A stretch of 54,363 nt of DNA from Opitutia bacterium UBA957 (GTDB taxonomy: Bacteria; Verrucomicrobiota; Verrucomicrobiia; Opitutales; UBA953): positions 36,763 through 91,125 of the forward strand of contig DBCN01000084.1 in the NCBI GenBank assembly GCA_002293065.1. The letters are read 5' to 3'. The translations under genes were made by a program, and so were the position numbers. Positions 44,068 through 52,381 of the stretch are shown in pieces. Numbering within the stretch: position 1 is the stretch's first letter; each line of letters opens with the position of its first letter. The notes beneath the pieces are model-generated. The model was not told where the DNA came from. It searched no databases and saw only the letters and a list, made by a program, of their open reading frames with translations.

Positions 44068-44346
44068 TTACTGGGCTTCCTTGCGAGAAGGCTGGGTGTG
44101 CTGGCGGAAGGTGCGCGTCGGAGCGAACTCACCCAGCTTGTGGCCGACCATGTTTTCCGTCACATAGACGGGAACGAAGGCCTTGCCGTTGTGGACTTCC
44201 AAGTTGAGGCCGATGAATTCCGGGGTGACCGTCGAACGACGGGACCAGGTCTTGATCGGCTTGCGGCTGTTGGCCTTCTGGGCCACCAGAACCTTGTCGA
44301 GGATGTGCGGATCGACGAAGAAACCTTTTTTGCGAGAGCGTGCCAT
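44068..44346 (-). CDS. rpsS: 30S ribosomal protein S19
   Basis: S19, 92 residues, forms a head complex with S13. KKGFFVDPHILDKVLVAQKA, RSTVTPEFIGLNLEVHNGKA and FVPVYVTENMVGHKLGEFAP are signatures. Position after rplB is standard (22 bases). Downstream the usual rplV is delayed by an inserted secreted-protein gene. Confidence 0.98.
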   Translation of the reverse strand: MARSRKKGFFVDPHILDKVLVAQKANSRKPIKTWSRRSTVTPEFIGLNLEVHNGKAFVPVYVTENMVGHKLGEFAPTRTFRQHTQPSRKEAQ

Positions 44347-44368
44347 GTGCTTGGGTAACGTTTAAGGG

Positions 44369-45229
44369 TTAGACCTTCTTCGTCTTGCGGCCGTTGCGGC
44401 GCAGGATGATCTGGTTGTTCGAAGCCTTGGCCTTGGTGCGCGTCGGGAAACCCTTCGCGAGCTGACCCCAAGGGGACTTGAGGTGCTGGCGACCGCCACC
44501 ACCCTTTTTCTTGCCGCCGCCACCACCGTTCGGGTGATCGACAGGGTTCATGGACATACCACGCTGACGAGGGCGAATGCCCTTCCAGCGGCTACGACCG
44601 GCCTTACCGAGGCTGGCGTTGTGGTGATCGACGTTGCCGACGATACCGACGGTGGCGCGACAATCGGCGTTGATGTAACGCTGTTCGCCGGAAGGCATGC
44701 GGAGGATGGCGCGATCGGCTTCGATGCCGAGGAGCTGGGCGAAACCGCCGGCCGAACGGGCGACCTGGGCGCCCTTGCCGGGCTCGAGCTCGATGCAATG
44801 GATGAAGGTCGCCGGAGCGATCAGACGGAGCGGCAGCGAAAGACCAGGGGTCAGACGTTCCTGCGCCTTGGTGGTGCTGACGATGACGTCACCGACCTTC
44901 AGGCCATCCGGGGCGAGAATGTAGGAGTGGGTCTTGTCGGCGTACTCGATCAACGCCAAGTGCGCGGTGCGGTTCGGATCGTACTCGATGCGGAGCACGG
45001 TGGCCGGAGCGTCCAAGCGGTCACGACGGAAGTCGATGGTGCGATAGAGCTTCTTATGGCCTCCGCCACGACGGCGGGAAGTGATGCGGCCGTAGCAATT
45101 ACGGCCCATGGCGCGGTGATTGCTCTCCGTGAGGGAGCGCTCGGGGCGACCAGGGTGCAGGCCCTCGGTCTTCACGCGAACGAGGAAGCGCGTGCCGGGG
45201 GTGATAGGACGATGGGTGACGATGGACAT
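44369..45229 (-). CDS. rplB: 50S ribosomal protein L2
   Basis: L2, 286 residues, supports peptidyl transfer and subunit joining. MGRNCYGRITSRRRGGGHKK, GAQVARSAGGFAQLLGIEAD and the C-terminal MSMNPVDHPNGGGGGKKK identify it. The near-universal DHPHGGGEG motif is altered to DHPNGGGGG followed by KKKGGGG; the key His of DHP is kept, the second His and the Glu are lost. It precedes rpsS by 22 bases. Confidence 0.97.
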   Translation of the reverse strand: MSIVTHRPITPGTRFLVRVKTEGLHPGRPERSLTESNHRAMGRNCYGRITSRRRGGGHKKLYRTIDFRRDRLDAPATVLRIEYDPNRTAHLALIEYADKTHSYILAPDGLKVGDVIVSTTKAQERLTPGLSLPLRLIAPATFIHCIELEPGKGAQVARSAGGFAQLLGIEADRAILRMPSGEQRYINADCRATVGIVGNVDHHNASLGKAGRSRWKGIRPRQRGMSMNPVDHPNGGGGGKKKGGGGRQHLKSPWGQLAKGFPTRTKAKASNNQIILRRNGRKTKKV

Positions 45230-45249
45230 GGCTGGGTCTGCTCCGAAAA

Positions 45250-45537
45250 TTAGGCGAGGGAGATGACGTCGCCCTTCTTCAGGGTGACGATGGCGCGACG
45301 CGAGCGGGTCTCTTGGTAGACCGAGCCACCGCTGAGGCGGCTGCGGCGCATCTTACCCTTGCGGATGAGGATGTTGACCTTGAGGACGGACACCTTGAAG
45401 GCGGCCTCGATGGCGGTCTTCACCTGGGCACGGTCGCAACCGGGCAGGATCTCGAAGACGTACTTGTTGGCTTCAGCCAAGCCGGAGGCCTTTTCCGTGA
45501 GGATCGGGCGGCTGATGATTTCGGAAGCGGGCTTCAT
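45250..45537 (-). CDS. rplW: 50S ribosomal protein L23
   Basis: L23, 95 residues, is the docking site of trigger factor and SRP at the tunnel exit. IISRPILTEKASGLAEANKY, YVFEILPGCDRAQVKTAIEA and VNILIRKGKMRRSRLSGG are diagnostic. It lies 7 bases after rplD and 20 before rplB, in standard order. Confidence 0.97.
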   Translation of the reverse strand: MKPASEIISRPILTEKASGLAEANKYVFEILPGCDRAQVKTAIEAAFKVSVLKVNILIRKGKMRRSRLSGGSVYQETRSRRAIVTLKKGDVISLA

Positions 45538-45544
45538 TGTTCGA

Positions 45545-46171
45545 TTAGTTCTTGGTGCGCTCGAGCACCTTGGTGAGACCTTCGAGGGTGATCAGGACGC
45601 GGGGGGTCTTGACGAGGTCGAGGGCATTGAGGTTGGAGGAATTGGAGAACAGCGCGCGGCTGATGTTGCGGCTGGCGCGGAGCACCGGCTCGCTCCAGGT
45701 GCTGTCGACGACCAGGAGGCGCTTGCCTTCCGGGCTGACGTTCTTGAGCACCTTGACGAAGAGGGCGGTCTTCGGCTTGGCGACTTCGAAGCGCTCGATG
45801 ACGGCGAGGCCGCCATCGTTGGCGAGGTCGAAGAGGGCACGCTGGAGAGCGATCTTCTTGGCCTGCACGGTGATGGTCTTGGACCAATCGCGCGGGCGTG
45901 GACCGAAGACGATACCACCCTTGTAGAGCTGCGGGGCGCGCTTGTCGCCGTGGCGGGAACCGCCGGAGCCCTTCTGGGGGAGCATCTTCTTACCGGAACC
46001 GGCGACTTCGCCGTAGTCCTTGGTCTTGGAAGTGCCCTGGCGCTTGTTGGCCTGGTAGGAAACGATGACCTGCTTCAGGAGAGCGACACCCTTGTCGCCT
46101 TCGAAGGAAGGGATATCGAATTCCTTCTCGGTGAAGGAGGAACCGTCGGTCTTATAAACTTTGAGCTTCAT
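45545..46171 (-). CDS. rplD: 50S ribosomal protein L4
   Basis: L4, 208 residues, lines the exit tunnel and in E. coli represses the S10 operon. The tunnel loop includes GEVAGSGKKMLPQKGSGGSR and DKRAPQLYKGGIVFGPRPRD; RNISRALFSNSSNLNALDLV and the C-terminus are normal. It follows rplC by 22 bases. Any L4-controlled leader here would be expected before rpsJ or rplC; see the structured 46827-46966 spacer. Confidence 0.97.
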   Translation of the reverse strand: MKLKVYKTDGSSFTEKEFDIPSFEGDKGVALLKQVIVSYQANKRQGTSKTKDYGEVAGSGKKMLPQKGSGGSRHGDKRAPQLYKGGIVFGPRPRDWSKTITVQAKKIALQRALFDLANDGGLAVIERFEVAKPKTALFVKVLKNVSPEGKRLLVVDSTWSEPVLRASRNISRALFSNSSNLNALDLVKTPRVLITLEGLTKVLERTKN

Positions 46172-46193
46172 GGCTGCGTACGTACGTTAGGGG

Positions 46194-46826
46194 TTACTTG
46201 GACTTCTTGGCAGGACGGACGAGCACAAGCTCGCCGTTGGCGCCGGGGAAGCTGCCCTTGATGAGGAGGAGGTTCTTCTCGGCGAGCACCTGCACGACGC
46301 GAAGGTTTTGGACGGTGCGCTGGACGGAGCCCATGTGGCCCGGCATACGCTTGCCCTTGAAGACGTGACCAGGGGTCTGGCGCATGCCGATCGAGCCGAT
46401 ACGGCGGTGCATCATGTGACCGTGGGAGTCAGGCTGGCCATCCATGTTGTGGCGCTTCATGACGCCTTGGAAGCCGCGGCCCTTGACGGTGCCGATGACG
46501 TCGACCATCTGGCCGACGGCGAACTTCTCGACGGTGAAGACGTCGCCGACCTTGACTTCCGGAGCGGCCGAAAGGCGGATTTCCTGGAGGTGGCTGACCG
46601 GCGTGACGCCGGCCTTCTTGAGGTGACCGAGTTCGCCACCGGAGAGGCGGCTCTCCTTCTGTTCGCCAAAGCCGATCTGGACGGCGTTGTAACCGTCGCT
46701 CAGGACGGTCTTGACCTGCGTCACGGGACACGGGCCAGCTTGGACGACCGTAACAGGGACGAGGTTATTTTCCCCGTCGTATACCTGGGTCATTCCGATT
46801 TTCTTACCGAGTAGTTGGTGCTTCAT
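46194..46826 (-). CDS. rplC: 50S ribosomal protein L3
   Basis: L3, 210 residues, an early assembly protein near the peptidyl transferase centre. LGKKIGMTQVYDGENNLVPV, KGRGFQGVMKRHNMDGQPDS, HRRIGSIGMRQTPGHVFKGK and RMPGHMGSVQRTVQNL are signatures. It is separated from rpsJ by 140 bases, unusually long for this operon, and that spacer holds two perfect hairpins. Confidence 0.97.
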   Translation of the reverse strand: MKHQLLGKKIGMTQVYDGENNLVPVTVVQAGPCPVTQVKTVLSDGYNAVQIGFGEQKESRLSGGELGHLKKAGVTPVSHLQEIRLSAAPEVKVGDVFTVEKFAVGQMVDVIGTVKGRGFQGVMKRHNMDGQPDSHGHMMHRRIGSIGMRQTPGHVFKGKRMPGHMGSVQRTVQNLRVVQVLAEKNLLLIKGSFPGANGELVLVRPAKKSK

Positions 46827-46966
46827 TTTCTAAGAGGCAGGTGATTCCTTGCGGAATCTTTAGGTCAGTGATGACCTGCGTTAGGCTTTGGATGTCCTTG
46901 CGGAATCTTGGTCCTGTCGTAGGGTCGCTTGGCGCCTGCTTTGGGGGTTGAGGTTGAAGGTGAGGG
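46827..46966 (-). other. Structured rpsJ-rplC leader with two perfect hairpins
   Basis: On the transcribed strand, AGGTCA-TCAC-TGACCT (46862-46877) and GATTCC-GCAA-GGAATC (46843-46858) are perfect 6-bp hairpins, the second capped by a GNRA-type GCAA tetraloop. Just upstream the sequence AAGATTCCGCAAGGA (around 46895-46909) repeats the loop and most of the stem of the second hairpin. The second hairpin ends 16 bases before the rplC ATG and contains the only AAGGA Shine-Dalgarno-like stretch nearby. This has the look of a ribosomal-protein-binding leader controlling rplC onward, but it matches no leader I can name. Confidence 0.5.
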
Positions 46967-47278
46967 TTAGGCGATGATGTTGAAATTCACGCCCGAGGGC
47001 ATGTTGAGCTTACGCAGCTCATCAACCGTCTGGGCGTTCGGCTCGATGATCTCGATCAGACGCTTGTGCGTGCGGATCTCGAACTGGTCCATCGACTTCT
47101 TGTCGACGTGCGGAGAACGGTTGACGGTGAGACGCTCGATCGAGGTCGGGAGAGGGATCGGACCCGAAACACGGGCGCCGGTGCGCTTGGCGGTATCGAC
47201 GATCTCGTTGGCGGAGTGATCCACCATGCGGTAGTCGAAGCCCTTGAGCTTGATGCGAATCTTGGTTTTGCTGGCCAT
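46967..47278 (-). CDS. rpsJ: 30S ribosomal protein S10
   Basis: S10, 103 residues, also the NusE partner in antitermination. KIRIKLKGFDYRMVDHSANE, GARVSGPIPLPTSIERLTVN and RSPHVDKKSMDQFEIRTHKR are diagnostic. It follows fusA by only 21 bases: no tuf gene lies between them, unlike the common fusA-tuf-rpsJ order. Confidence 0.98.
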   Translation of the reverse strand: MASKTKIRIKLKGFDYRMVDHSANEIVDTAKRTGARVSGPIPLPTSIERLTVNRSPHVDKKSMDQFEIRTHKRLIEIIEPNAQTVDELRKLNMPSGVNFNIIA

Positions 47279-47299
47279 CTTGGGAAGGAAGTTTGGGGG

Positions 47300-49465
47300 T
47301 TAGGTGCGGGCAGGGGCGCGCGAGGAAGTCTCGACGACCTGCTTGAGGATCTGTTCAGGAACCCGCTCGTAGGTGGCGGGCTCCATGGAGTAGGAGGCGC
47401 GGCCCTTGGAGAGGGAGCGGACGTCGGTGGAGTAACCGAACATTTCGGCGAGCGGAACGCGGGCCTCGATGTTGCAAAGGCCACCCTTGGTGTCCATGCC
47501 TTGGATCTGGCCACGACGACGGTTCAAGTCGCCCATGATGTCGCCCTGGTATTCTTCCGGGGTCACGACTTCGACCTTCATCACCGGCTCGAGCAACTGG
47601 GGCTTGGCATCCTTCATGGCGTCCTTGAACGCGAAGATGCCGGCCATCTTGAACGCCATTTCGTTCGAGTCCACTTCGTGGAAAGAACCGAAGACGATGC
47701 TGACCTTGTAGTCGATCACCGGGTAACCGGCGATGGTGCCGTTCTTCGCGGCATCCTTGATGCCTTCGATGGTCGGCTTGATGAATTCCTTGGGGATGAC
47801 GCCACCCACGATTTCGTTGATGATTTCCTCGCCGAGCGCGCCGGGGAGGCGAGCGGAGCCAGGGTTTGGCTCGAGCTTGATTTCAACGTGGCCGTACTGG
47901 CCCTTACCACCGGACTGGCGGATGAACTTACCCACGCCTTCGGCCTTGGCCGTGATGGTTTCGCGGTAGGAAATCTGCGGCTTGCCGGACTTCGCTTCGA
48001 CGCGGAACTCGCGCTTGAGGCGGTCGACGATGATTTCGAGGTGAAGTTCGCCCATGCCGGAGATGAGGGTCTGGCCGGTCTCCGGGTTGGAGGTCACGCG
48101 GAAGGTCGGATCTTCCTGCGCGAGACGCTGCAGGCCGATGGAAAGACGCTCTTGGTCACCCTTGGAGTTGGGCTCGATGGACATCGAGATCACCGGCTCG
48201 GCGAAGGTGGTCTTCTCGAGGATGAGGTCGTCTTCGGCGGTCAGGGTGTCGCCGGTGGCGATGTCCTTCGGGCCGATGATGGCGCAGATGTCACCGGAGT
48301 AGGCGACGTCGATTTCTTCGCGATCCATCGCGCGGAGCAGCACGATGCGGGAAACGCGTTCGTTCTTGCGGGTGCGGGGATTATAAAGGGCTTCACCCTT
48401 CTTGAGCTGGCCGCGGTACACGCGGTAGAAGACGAGCTGGCCGACGTGCGGGTCGGACCAAAGCTTGAAGCAGAGGCCGGTCACCTTGGCCTTGTCGTCC
48501 GGACCGATGGCGATTTCCGTGTCGCCACCGTCGGTGAACGCCTTCTGGGCGCGCATGTCGACGGGGGAAGGGAGGAAGTCGACGACGCAGTCGAGGAGCA
48601 TCTGGACACCCTTGTTCTTGAAAGCCGAACCAGGGATGACGCCGATGAAGTTGAGGGAGAGGGTGGCCTTACGGATGCCGGTGCGCATCTCGTCGATGGT
48701 CACTTCTTGGCCGTCGAGGTACTTGGCGGCGAGGACGTCGTCGAAGTCGGCGAGACCTTCGATGAGCTTGGTGCGCCATTCGGCGGCTTCCTTCTTCTGG
48801 CCTTCAGGAATTTCGACCGTGTTGTACTTCATCCCCTTCGGGTCGGTCTCGTCGTAGATGTAGGCGACGTTCTTGATCAGGTCGATCATGCCCTTGAACT
48901 CTTCGCCTTGGCCGATCGGGATGAAGAGGGGGTGGGCGTTGCCCTTGAGCTTGGTGCGGATATCATCCACGGCGCCGAAGTAATCGGCACCGGTACGGTC
49001 CATCTTGTTGACGAAAGCGACGCGCGGCACGCCGTACTTGTTCATCTGGCGCCAGACCGTTTCGGACTGGGGCTGGACGCCGGCGACGGCGCAGAAAACG
49101 GCGACGGCACCATCGAGGACGCGCAAGGAGCGCTCCACCTCGGCCGTGAAGTCCACGTGACCAGGGGTGTCGATGATGTTGATGCGGTGGTCGATGTTGG
49201 CGAAGTGACCTTCCTTGGTCTTCCAGCCGGCCGAAATAGCGGCCGCGGTGATCGTGATGCCGCGCTCGCGCTCCTGCTCCATCCAGTCGGTCGTCGCGGT
49301 ACCATCGTGCACTTCGCCCATCTTATGGACGACGCCCGTGTAGAAAAGGATGCGCTCCGTGGTGGTCGTCTTGCCGGCGTCGATGTGGGCAGCGATACCG
49401 ATGTTGCGCGTGTGCTCCAGGGGGAACGCGCGGGACGGAGAGTTGAGCTCGGAAAGTTTAGCCAT
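47300..49465 (-). CDS. fusA: Elongation factor G
   Basis: EF-G, 721 residues from the ATG at 49465 (MAKLSELNSPSRAF), catalyses translocation. The G domain has AHIDAGKTTTTERILFYTG, an entirely canonical switch I (MEQERERGITITAAA), DTPGHVDF and NKMD. Domain II through V follow, with GMGELHLEIIVDRLKREF and the C-terminal MFGYSTDVRSLSKGRASYSM. Two or more extra in-frame codons upstream are not needed. Its canonical RGITI contrasts with the altered EF-Tu. It lies between rpsG (42 bases) and rpsJ (21 bases). Confidence 0.98.
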   Translation of the reverse strand: MAKLSELNSPSRAFPLEHTRNIGIAAHIDAGKTTTTERILFYTGVVHKMGEVHDGTATTDWMEQERERGITITAAAISAGWKTKEGHFANIDHRINIIDTPGHVDFTAEVERSLRVLDGAVAVFCAVAGVQPQSETVWRQMNKYGVPRVAFVNKMDRTGADYFGAVDDIRTKLKGNAHPLFIPIGQGEEFKGMIDLIKNVAYIYDETDPKGMKYNTVEIPEGQKKEAAEWRTKLIEGLADFDDVLAAKYLDGQEVTIDEMRTGIRKATLSLNFIGVIPGSAFKNKGVQMLLDCVVDFLPSPVDMRAQKAFTDGGDTEIAIGPDDKAKVTGLCFKLWSDPHVGQLVFYRVYRGQLKKGEALYNPRTRKNERVSRIVLLRAMDREEIDVAYSGDICAIIGPKDIATGDTLTAEDDLILEKTTFAEPVISMSIEPNSKGDQERLSIGLQRLAQEDPTFRVTSNPETGQTLISGMGELHLEIIVDRLKREFRVEAKSGKPQISYRETITAKAEGVGKFIRQSGGKGQYGHVEIKLEPNPGSARLPGALGEEIINEIVGGVIPKEFIKPTIEGIKDAAKNGTIAGYPVIDYKVSIVFGSFHEVDSNEMAFKMAGIFAFKDAMKDAKPQLLEPVMKVEVVTPEEYQGDIMGDLNRRRGQIQGMDTKGGLCNIEARVPLAEMFGYSTDVRSLSKGRASYSMEPATYERVPEQILKQVVETSSRAPART

Positions 49466-49507
49466 GGTCGGAACCAAGAATCAGGCGGAAAAGAAAAGGA
49501 GGGCGAA

Positions 49508-49981
49508 TTACCAGCGGAGGTGAGCGAAGGCACGATTGGCCTGCGCCATCTTGTGCGTTTCTTCGCGCTTCTTCACGACGTTGCCCGTGTTGTTGTAGGC
49601 ATCGACGATCTCGGAGGCGAGGGCTTCGGCCATCGGGGAACCCTTGCGGCCTTGGGCGGCGAGGACGACCCAGCGCAGCGCGATGCTGTTCTGGCGTTCG
49701 TGGCTGACTTCGACCGGGACCTGGTAGGTGGCACCACCGACGCGACGGCTCTTGACCTCGAGCTTCGGACGGCAGTTTTCGAGGGCGCCGAGCAGGAGCT
49801 CGACCGGATTGCCCTTCATGAGTTTTTCGGAGACCTTCTCGATCGCGCCGTAGACGATGCCTTGGGCGATGGACTTCTTGCCCGACTTCATCACCATGTT
49901 GATGAGCTGGCTGACGAGGGGGCTACCATAACGGGCGTCCGGCTGGTGGACGCGCTTAACTGCTTTACGACGACGAGACAT
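49508..49981 (-). CDS. rpsG: 30S ribosomal protein S7
   Basis: S7, 157 residues, nucleates the 30S head and, in E. coli, represses the str operon. MSRRRKAVKRVHQPDARYGS, MVMKSGKKSIAQGIVYGA and YQVPVEVSHERQNSIALRW are signatures. It follows rpsL by 32 bases, too short for the large S7-binding structure known in E. coli. Confidence 0.98.
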   Translation of the reverse strand: MSRRRKAVKRVHQPDARYGSPLVSQLINMVMKSGKKSIAQGIVYGAIEKVSEKLMKGNPVELLLGALENCRPKLEVKSRRVGGATYQVPVEVSHERQNSIALRWVVLAAQGRKGSPMAEALASEIVDAYNNTGNVVKKREETHKMAQANRAFAHLRW

Positions 49982-50013
49982 GAGGAGGGTGTGCTAAAAG
50001 TTGGGGACGGAGA

Positions 50014-50397
50014 TTAGGCCTTCTTTTCCTTCGGGCGCTTGACGCCGTACTTGGAACGGGAGCGACGACGCTTTTCGACGCCGGAGCAATCGAGCGGGCC
50101 ACGGACGATGTGGTAACGGACGCCCGGAAGGTCCTTCACGCGGCCACCACGGACGAGGACGACCGAGTGCTCCTGGAGCTTGTGACCTTCGTCAGGGATG
50201 TAGGAAATGACTTCCTGTCCGTTGGTGAGGCGCACCTTGGCGACCTTACGCTGAGCCGAATTCGGCTTCTTGGGCGTGCGGATCATGACCTGCACGCAGA
50301 CGCCACGGCGGAAGGGAGAGTTGTTCAAGGCCGGGGACTTGGACTTGGACTTGGGTTGTACGCGTGGGTTGCGGACGAGCTGGTTGATGGTAGGCAT
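50014..50397 (-). CDS. rpsL: 30S ribosomal protein S12
   Basis: S12, 127 residues from the ATG at 50397 (MPTINQLVRNPRVQ), lies at the decoding centre. RTPKKPNSAQRKVAKVRLTN and GGRVKDLPGVRYHIVRGPLD keep the lysines equivalent to E. coli 42 and 87, so no streptomycin-resistance substitution is apparent. A small change is SPFRRGVC where most read CPQKRGVC. It is the first gene of the str-S10-spc-alpha cluster and diverges from the TPR gene. Confidence 0.98.
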   Translation of the reverse strand: MPTINQLVRNPRVQPKSKSKSPALNNSPFRRGVCVQVMIRTPKKPNSAQRKVAKVRLTNGQEVISYIPDEGHKLQEHSVVLVRGGRVKDLPGVRYHIVRGPLDCSGVEKRRRSRSKYGVKRPKEKKA

Positions 50398-50428
50398 GGA
50401 CCTAAGGAAATAGGGAAAAGAGGGTTTG

Positions 50429-50456
50429 GGCATAGGGTTCGGGGGACCTCGTGCAA
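50429..50456 (-). promoter_or_regulatory. Possible promoter of the str-S10 cluster
   Basis: On the minus strand TTGCAC (50451-50456) and TATGCC (50429-50434) are spaced by 16 bases, ending about 31 bases before the rpsL start. Both hexamers are fair, not strong, matches to sigma-70 consensus. The 173-base divergent region to the TPR gene has no better candidate. Confidence 0.35.
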
Positions 50457-50540
50457 GCGGAAAGTGCGTAGGTTTTAAGATTTCTTTACTCGGGTGCCAG
50501 CCAGCCCCTCCCCCTCCCCGTTTTTGGGCGAGACAATTGA

Positions 50541-50583
50541 GGGAGGGTTTCCCATGATGCCCGTCCTCGTATGTCCCCCCCCC
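50541..50583 (+). repeat. C9 tract between a good start site and the TPR gene
   Basis: GGGAGGG (50541-50547), six bases, ATGATG (50554), then the ATG at 50571 and nine C's (50575-50583). From 50554, ten C's instead of nine would read MMPVLVCPPPRPFLVFSL, in frame with the signal peptide. With nine C's the 50554 frame diverges. CCCTCCC upstream (50506-50512 and 50512-50518) could pair with the GGGAGGG. Confidence 0.55.
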
Positions 50584-52376
50584 GCCCGTTCCTCGTCTTC
50601 AGCCTGTGCGCCCTTTGCCTGCAGGGGTGGGCCCAATCCCCTGCCCTCCCCCCCCAAGCCACCCCAGCCGCAACCGCTGGCAAGGATAAGCCCGCCGCGC
50701 CCATCAACAGCAAGGAGGAGGTCGACGCCGAATTCATCATTCTGGCCGGTTTACCCATCACGAAGGGGAAAGAGGAGATTCTCCGCTATAGCCGCCAAAC
50801 CTATGTGAAGTCCGACCTGATCAAGGACGTCGTCCTGCGCCAGTGGGTCCGCCTAGCCCTCTCCCGCATCGAGGATCAGCCTGATAAAGCGGCCTTTATC
50901 CGTGAAGAGCACCTCATTAAGGTGGGGGAATATTTCCTGGGCCAAGCCCAAGAAGCGCAGCAGGCCAACCGCATCGACGAGGCCTATCAACTGGCTCAAA
51001 TCACCGTCCGAATCAGTCCGGGCAACGCAAAGGGTAAGTTGTTCTTTGCCAACCTTTTACATAGTAATTTCAACCGAACGGATGATGCAATCCAAACCCT
51101 CCGGCACGGACTGGAGTTCCTCAATGTCAATGACCCCCTCGGCCGGGACTACCTCGATCGCTATTTTCAGTTGCTCCAGCTGCGCGAGCGCGATGCCGAA
51201 GTCATCGAACAAAGTCTGACTTTACTGCAAAAAGGCAAAGACCTACCCCCGCCCACGCGCCAGACCATCGCCCTTTCGGCCGCGACTTCACTCTACTGGG
51301 TCGGTCGCTACGCAGAATCTGTTAACCTTATTAACATCAATAACTTAGATGCTAACGTTGGCGGCCTCCTCCTGAAGGCAAAAGCGCTCTTCGACGGCGG
51401 CAAGACCCAAGAAGCGGTTGGCTTGCTGGAATCCAAGACGTCCCAGTTCAATGGGTCGGCCAAAGATGCACTCTATGCGCAGCAGGCCCGGTTCCAGATT
51501 TTACTCGGTAAGCCCAAGGTCGCCTTGACCGTCACCAACGAACGCATCGCCATCGAAGAGAAGGCGCCCTTCCCGCATATTCAGCGGCTCATGTTGCTCG
51601 ATCGCCTGAACCTCAAAGACGAGTACGACAAAGAGCTGCAGCTCATCGCCGAGCGGTTTGCCGGCAACGCCGGCGCCATGATCGCACTCGCGAATTTCGC
51701 GGCCGAACGCGGCTATGACGGCCTCACTTCAACCTTGGCGGAAGCATCCGCCAGCCGCGGGTTCGAGCGTTCGACTTTCGCCGCGCTCCACCTCGAAGCC
51801 CTGCTCAATGGACAGCGGCCGGAACAGGTCATCGCGCAATACCAGCAGGTGAACGCGGCGGACCGAGGCTATTTCTCCTCCAACCAGCCGATCGTCAACG
51901 CACTGCTCGGCATCTCCTACCATGCGCGCGCCAAGAAGGACGACGTCGCCGCCAAGAGCGACCGCAACATCGGCGACCGTTACCTCAAAGAGTTCCTGAC
52001 GGCGAAGAACCTCGGGCCCGAAGCCTACCGCTCCGTCGGCAAGCACCTGAAACGCATCCGCGCCACCGACGCGGCCGTCCGCGTCCTTGAAGCCGGCGTG
52101 CAGCTCTTCCCGCGCTACGCCCAACTGCGCGCCGACTACATCGGCGCCCGCCTGCTCGCGGGCCAAACCGACAGCTACGGCACGCGCAAATCGGTCGCCG
52201 ACGAACTCGAGGAACTCCTGAAGATGCGCCGCCCGTCGCCGCTCATCTGGCACGAGGCCCTGGCCTGGCTGCGGAGCGAAGCGAAGCTCACCAAGGAACA
52301 GGCCGAGCGTCTCGATCGCGCCATCGCCCCGTTGGCCCGCCCCGACCTCGATCAAGAAGCGCTCAACGGCCGCTAA
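50571..52376 (+). CDS. Exported TPR-like protein with poly-C tracts at its start
   Basis: A 601-residue protein with a Sec signal peptide (PFLVFSLCALCLQGWAQ) and a body of helical repeats resembling TPRs (for example RIDEAYQLAQITVRISPGN and TQEAVGLLESKTSQFNG). Function unknown; such proteins scaffold envelope complexes. Nine C's lie directly after the ATG at 50571 (50575-50583) and eight more at 50648-50655. A better-placed start, ATGATG at 50554 after GGGAGGG, is out of frame with this gene by one base. A change of one C would fuse it to the signal peptide, so either phase variation or a homopolymer error is possible. A small AT-rich patch occurs near 51310-51360. Confidence 0.8.
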   Translation: MSPPRPFLVFSLCALCLQGWAQSPALPPQATPAATAGKDKPAAPINSKEEVDAEFIILAGLPITKGKEEILRYSRQTYVKSDLIKDVVLRQWVRLALSRIEDQPDKAAFIREEHLIKVGEYFLGQAQEAQQANRIDEAYQLAQITVRISPGNAKGKLFFANLLHSNFNRTDDAIQTLRHGLEFLNVNDPLGRDYLDRYFQLLQLRERDAEVIEQSLTLLQKGKDLPPPTRQTIALSAATSLYWVGRYAESVNLININNLDANVGGLLLKAKALFDGGKTQEAVGLLESKTSQFNGSAKDALYAQQARFQILLGKPKVALTVTNERIAIEEKAPFPHIQRLMLLDRLNLKDEYDKELQLIAERFAGNAGAMIALANFAAERGYDGLTSTLAEASASRGFERSTFAALHLEALLNGQRPEQVIAQYQQVNAADRGYFSSNQPIVNALLGISYHARAKKDDVAAKSDRNIGDRYLKEFLTAKNLGPEAYRSVGKHLKRIRATDAAVRVLEAGVQLFPRYAQLRADYIGARLLAGQTDSYGTRKSVADELEELLKMRRPSPLIWHEALAWLRSEAKLTKEQAERLDRAIAPLARPDLDQEALNGR

Positions 52377-52381
52377 GTCGC

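Noticed and set aside
47066..50017. 983-codon open frame antisense to fusA/rpsG
   Set aside because: Spans three conserved genes in antisense; explained by composition.
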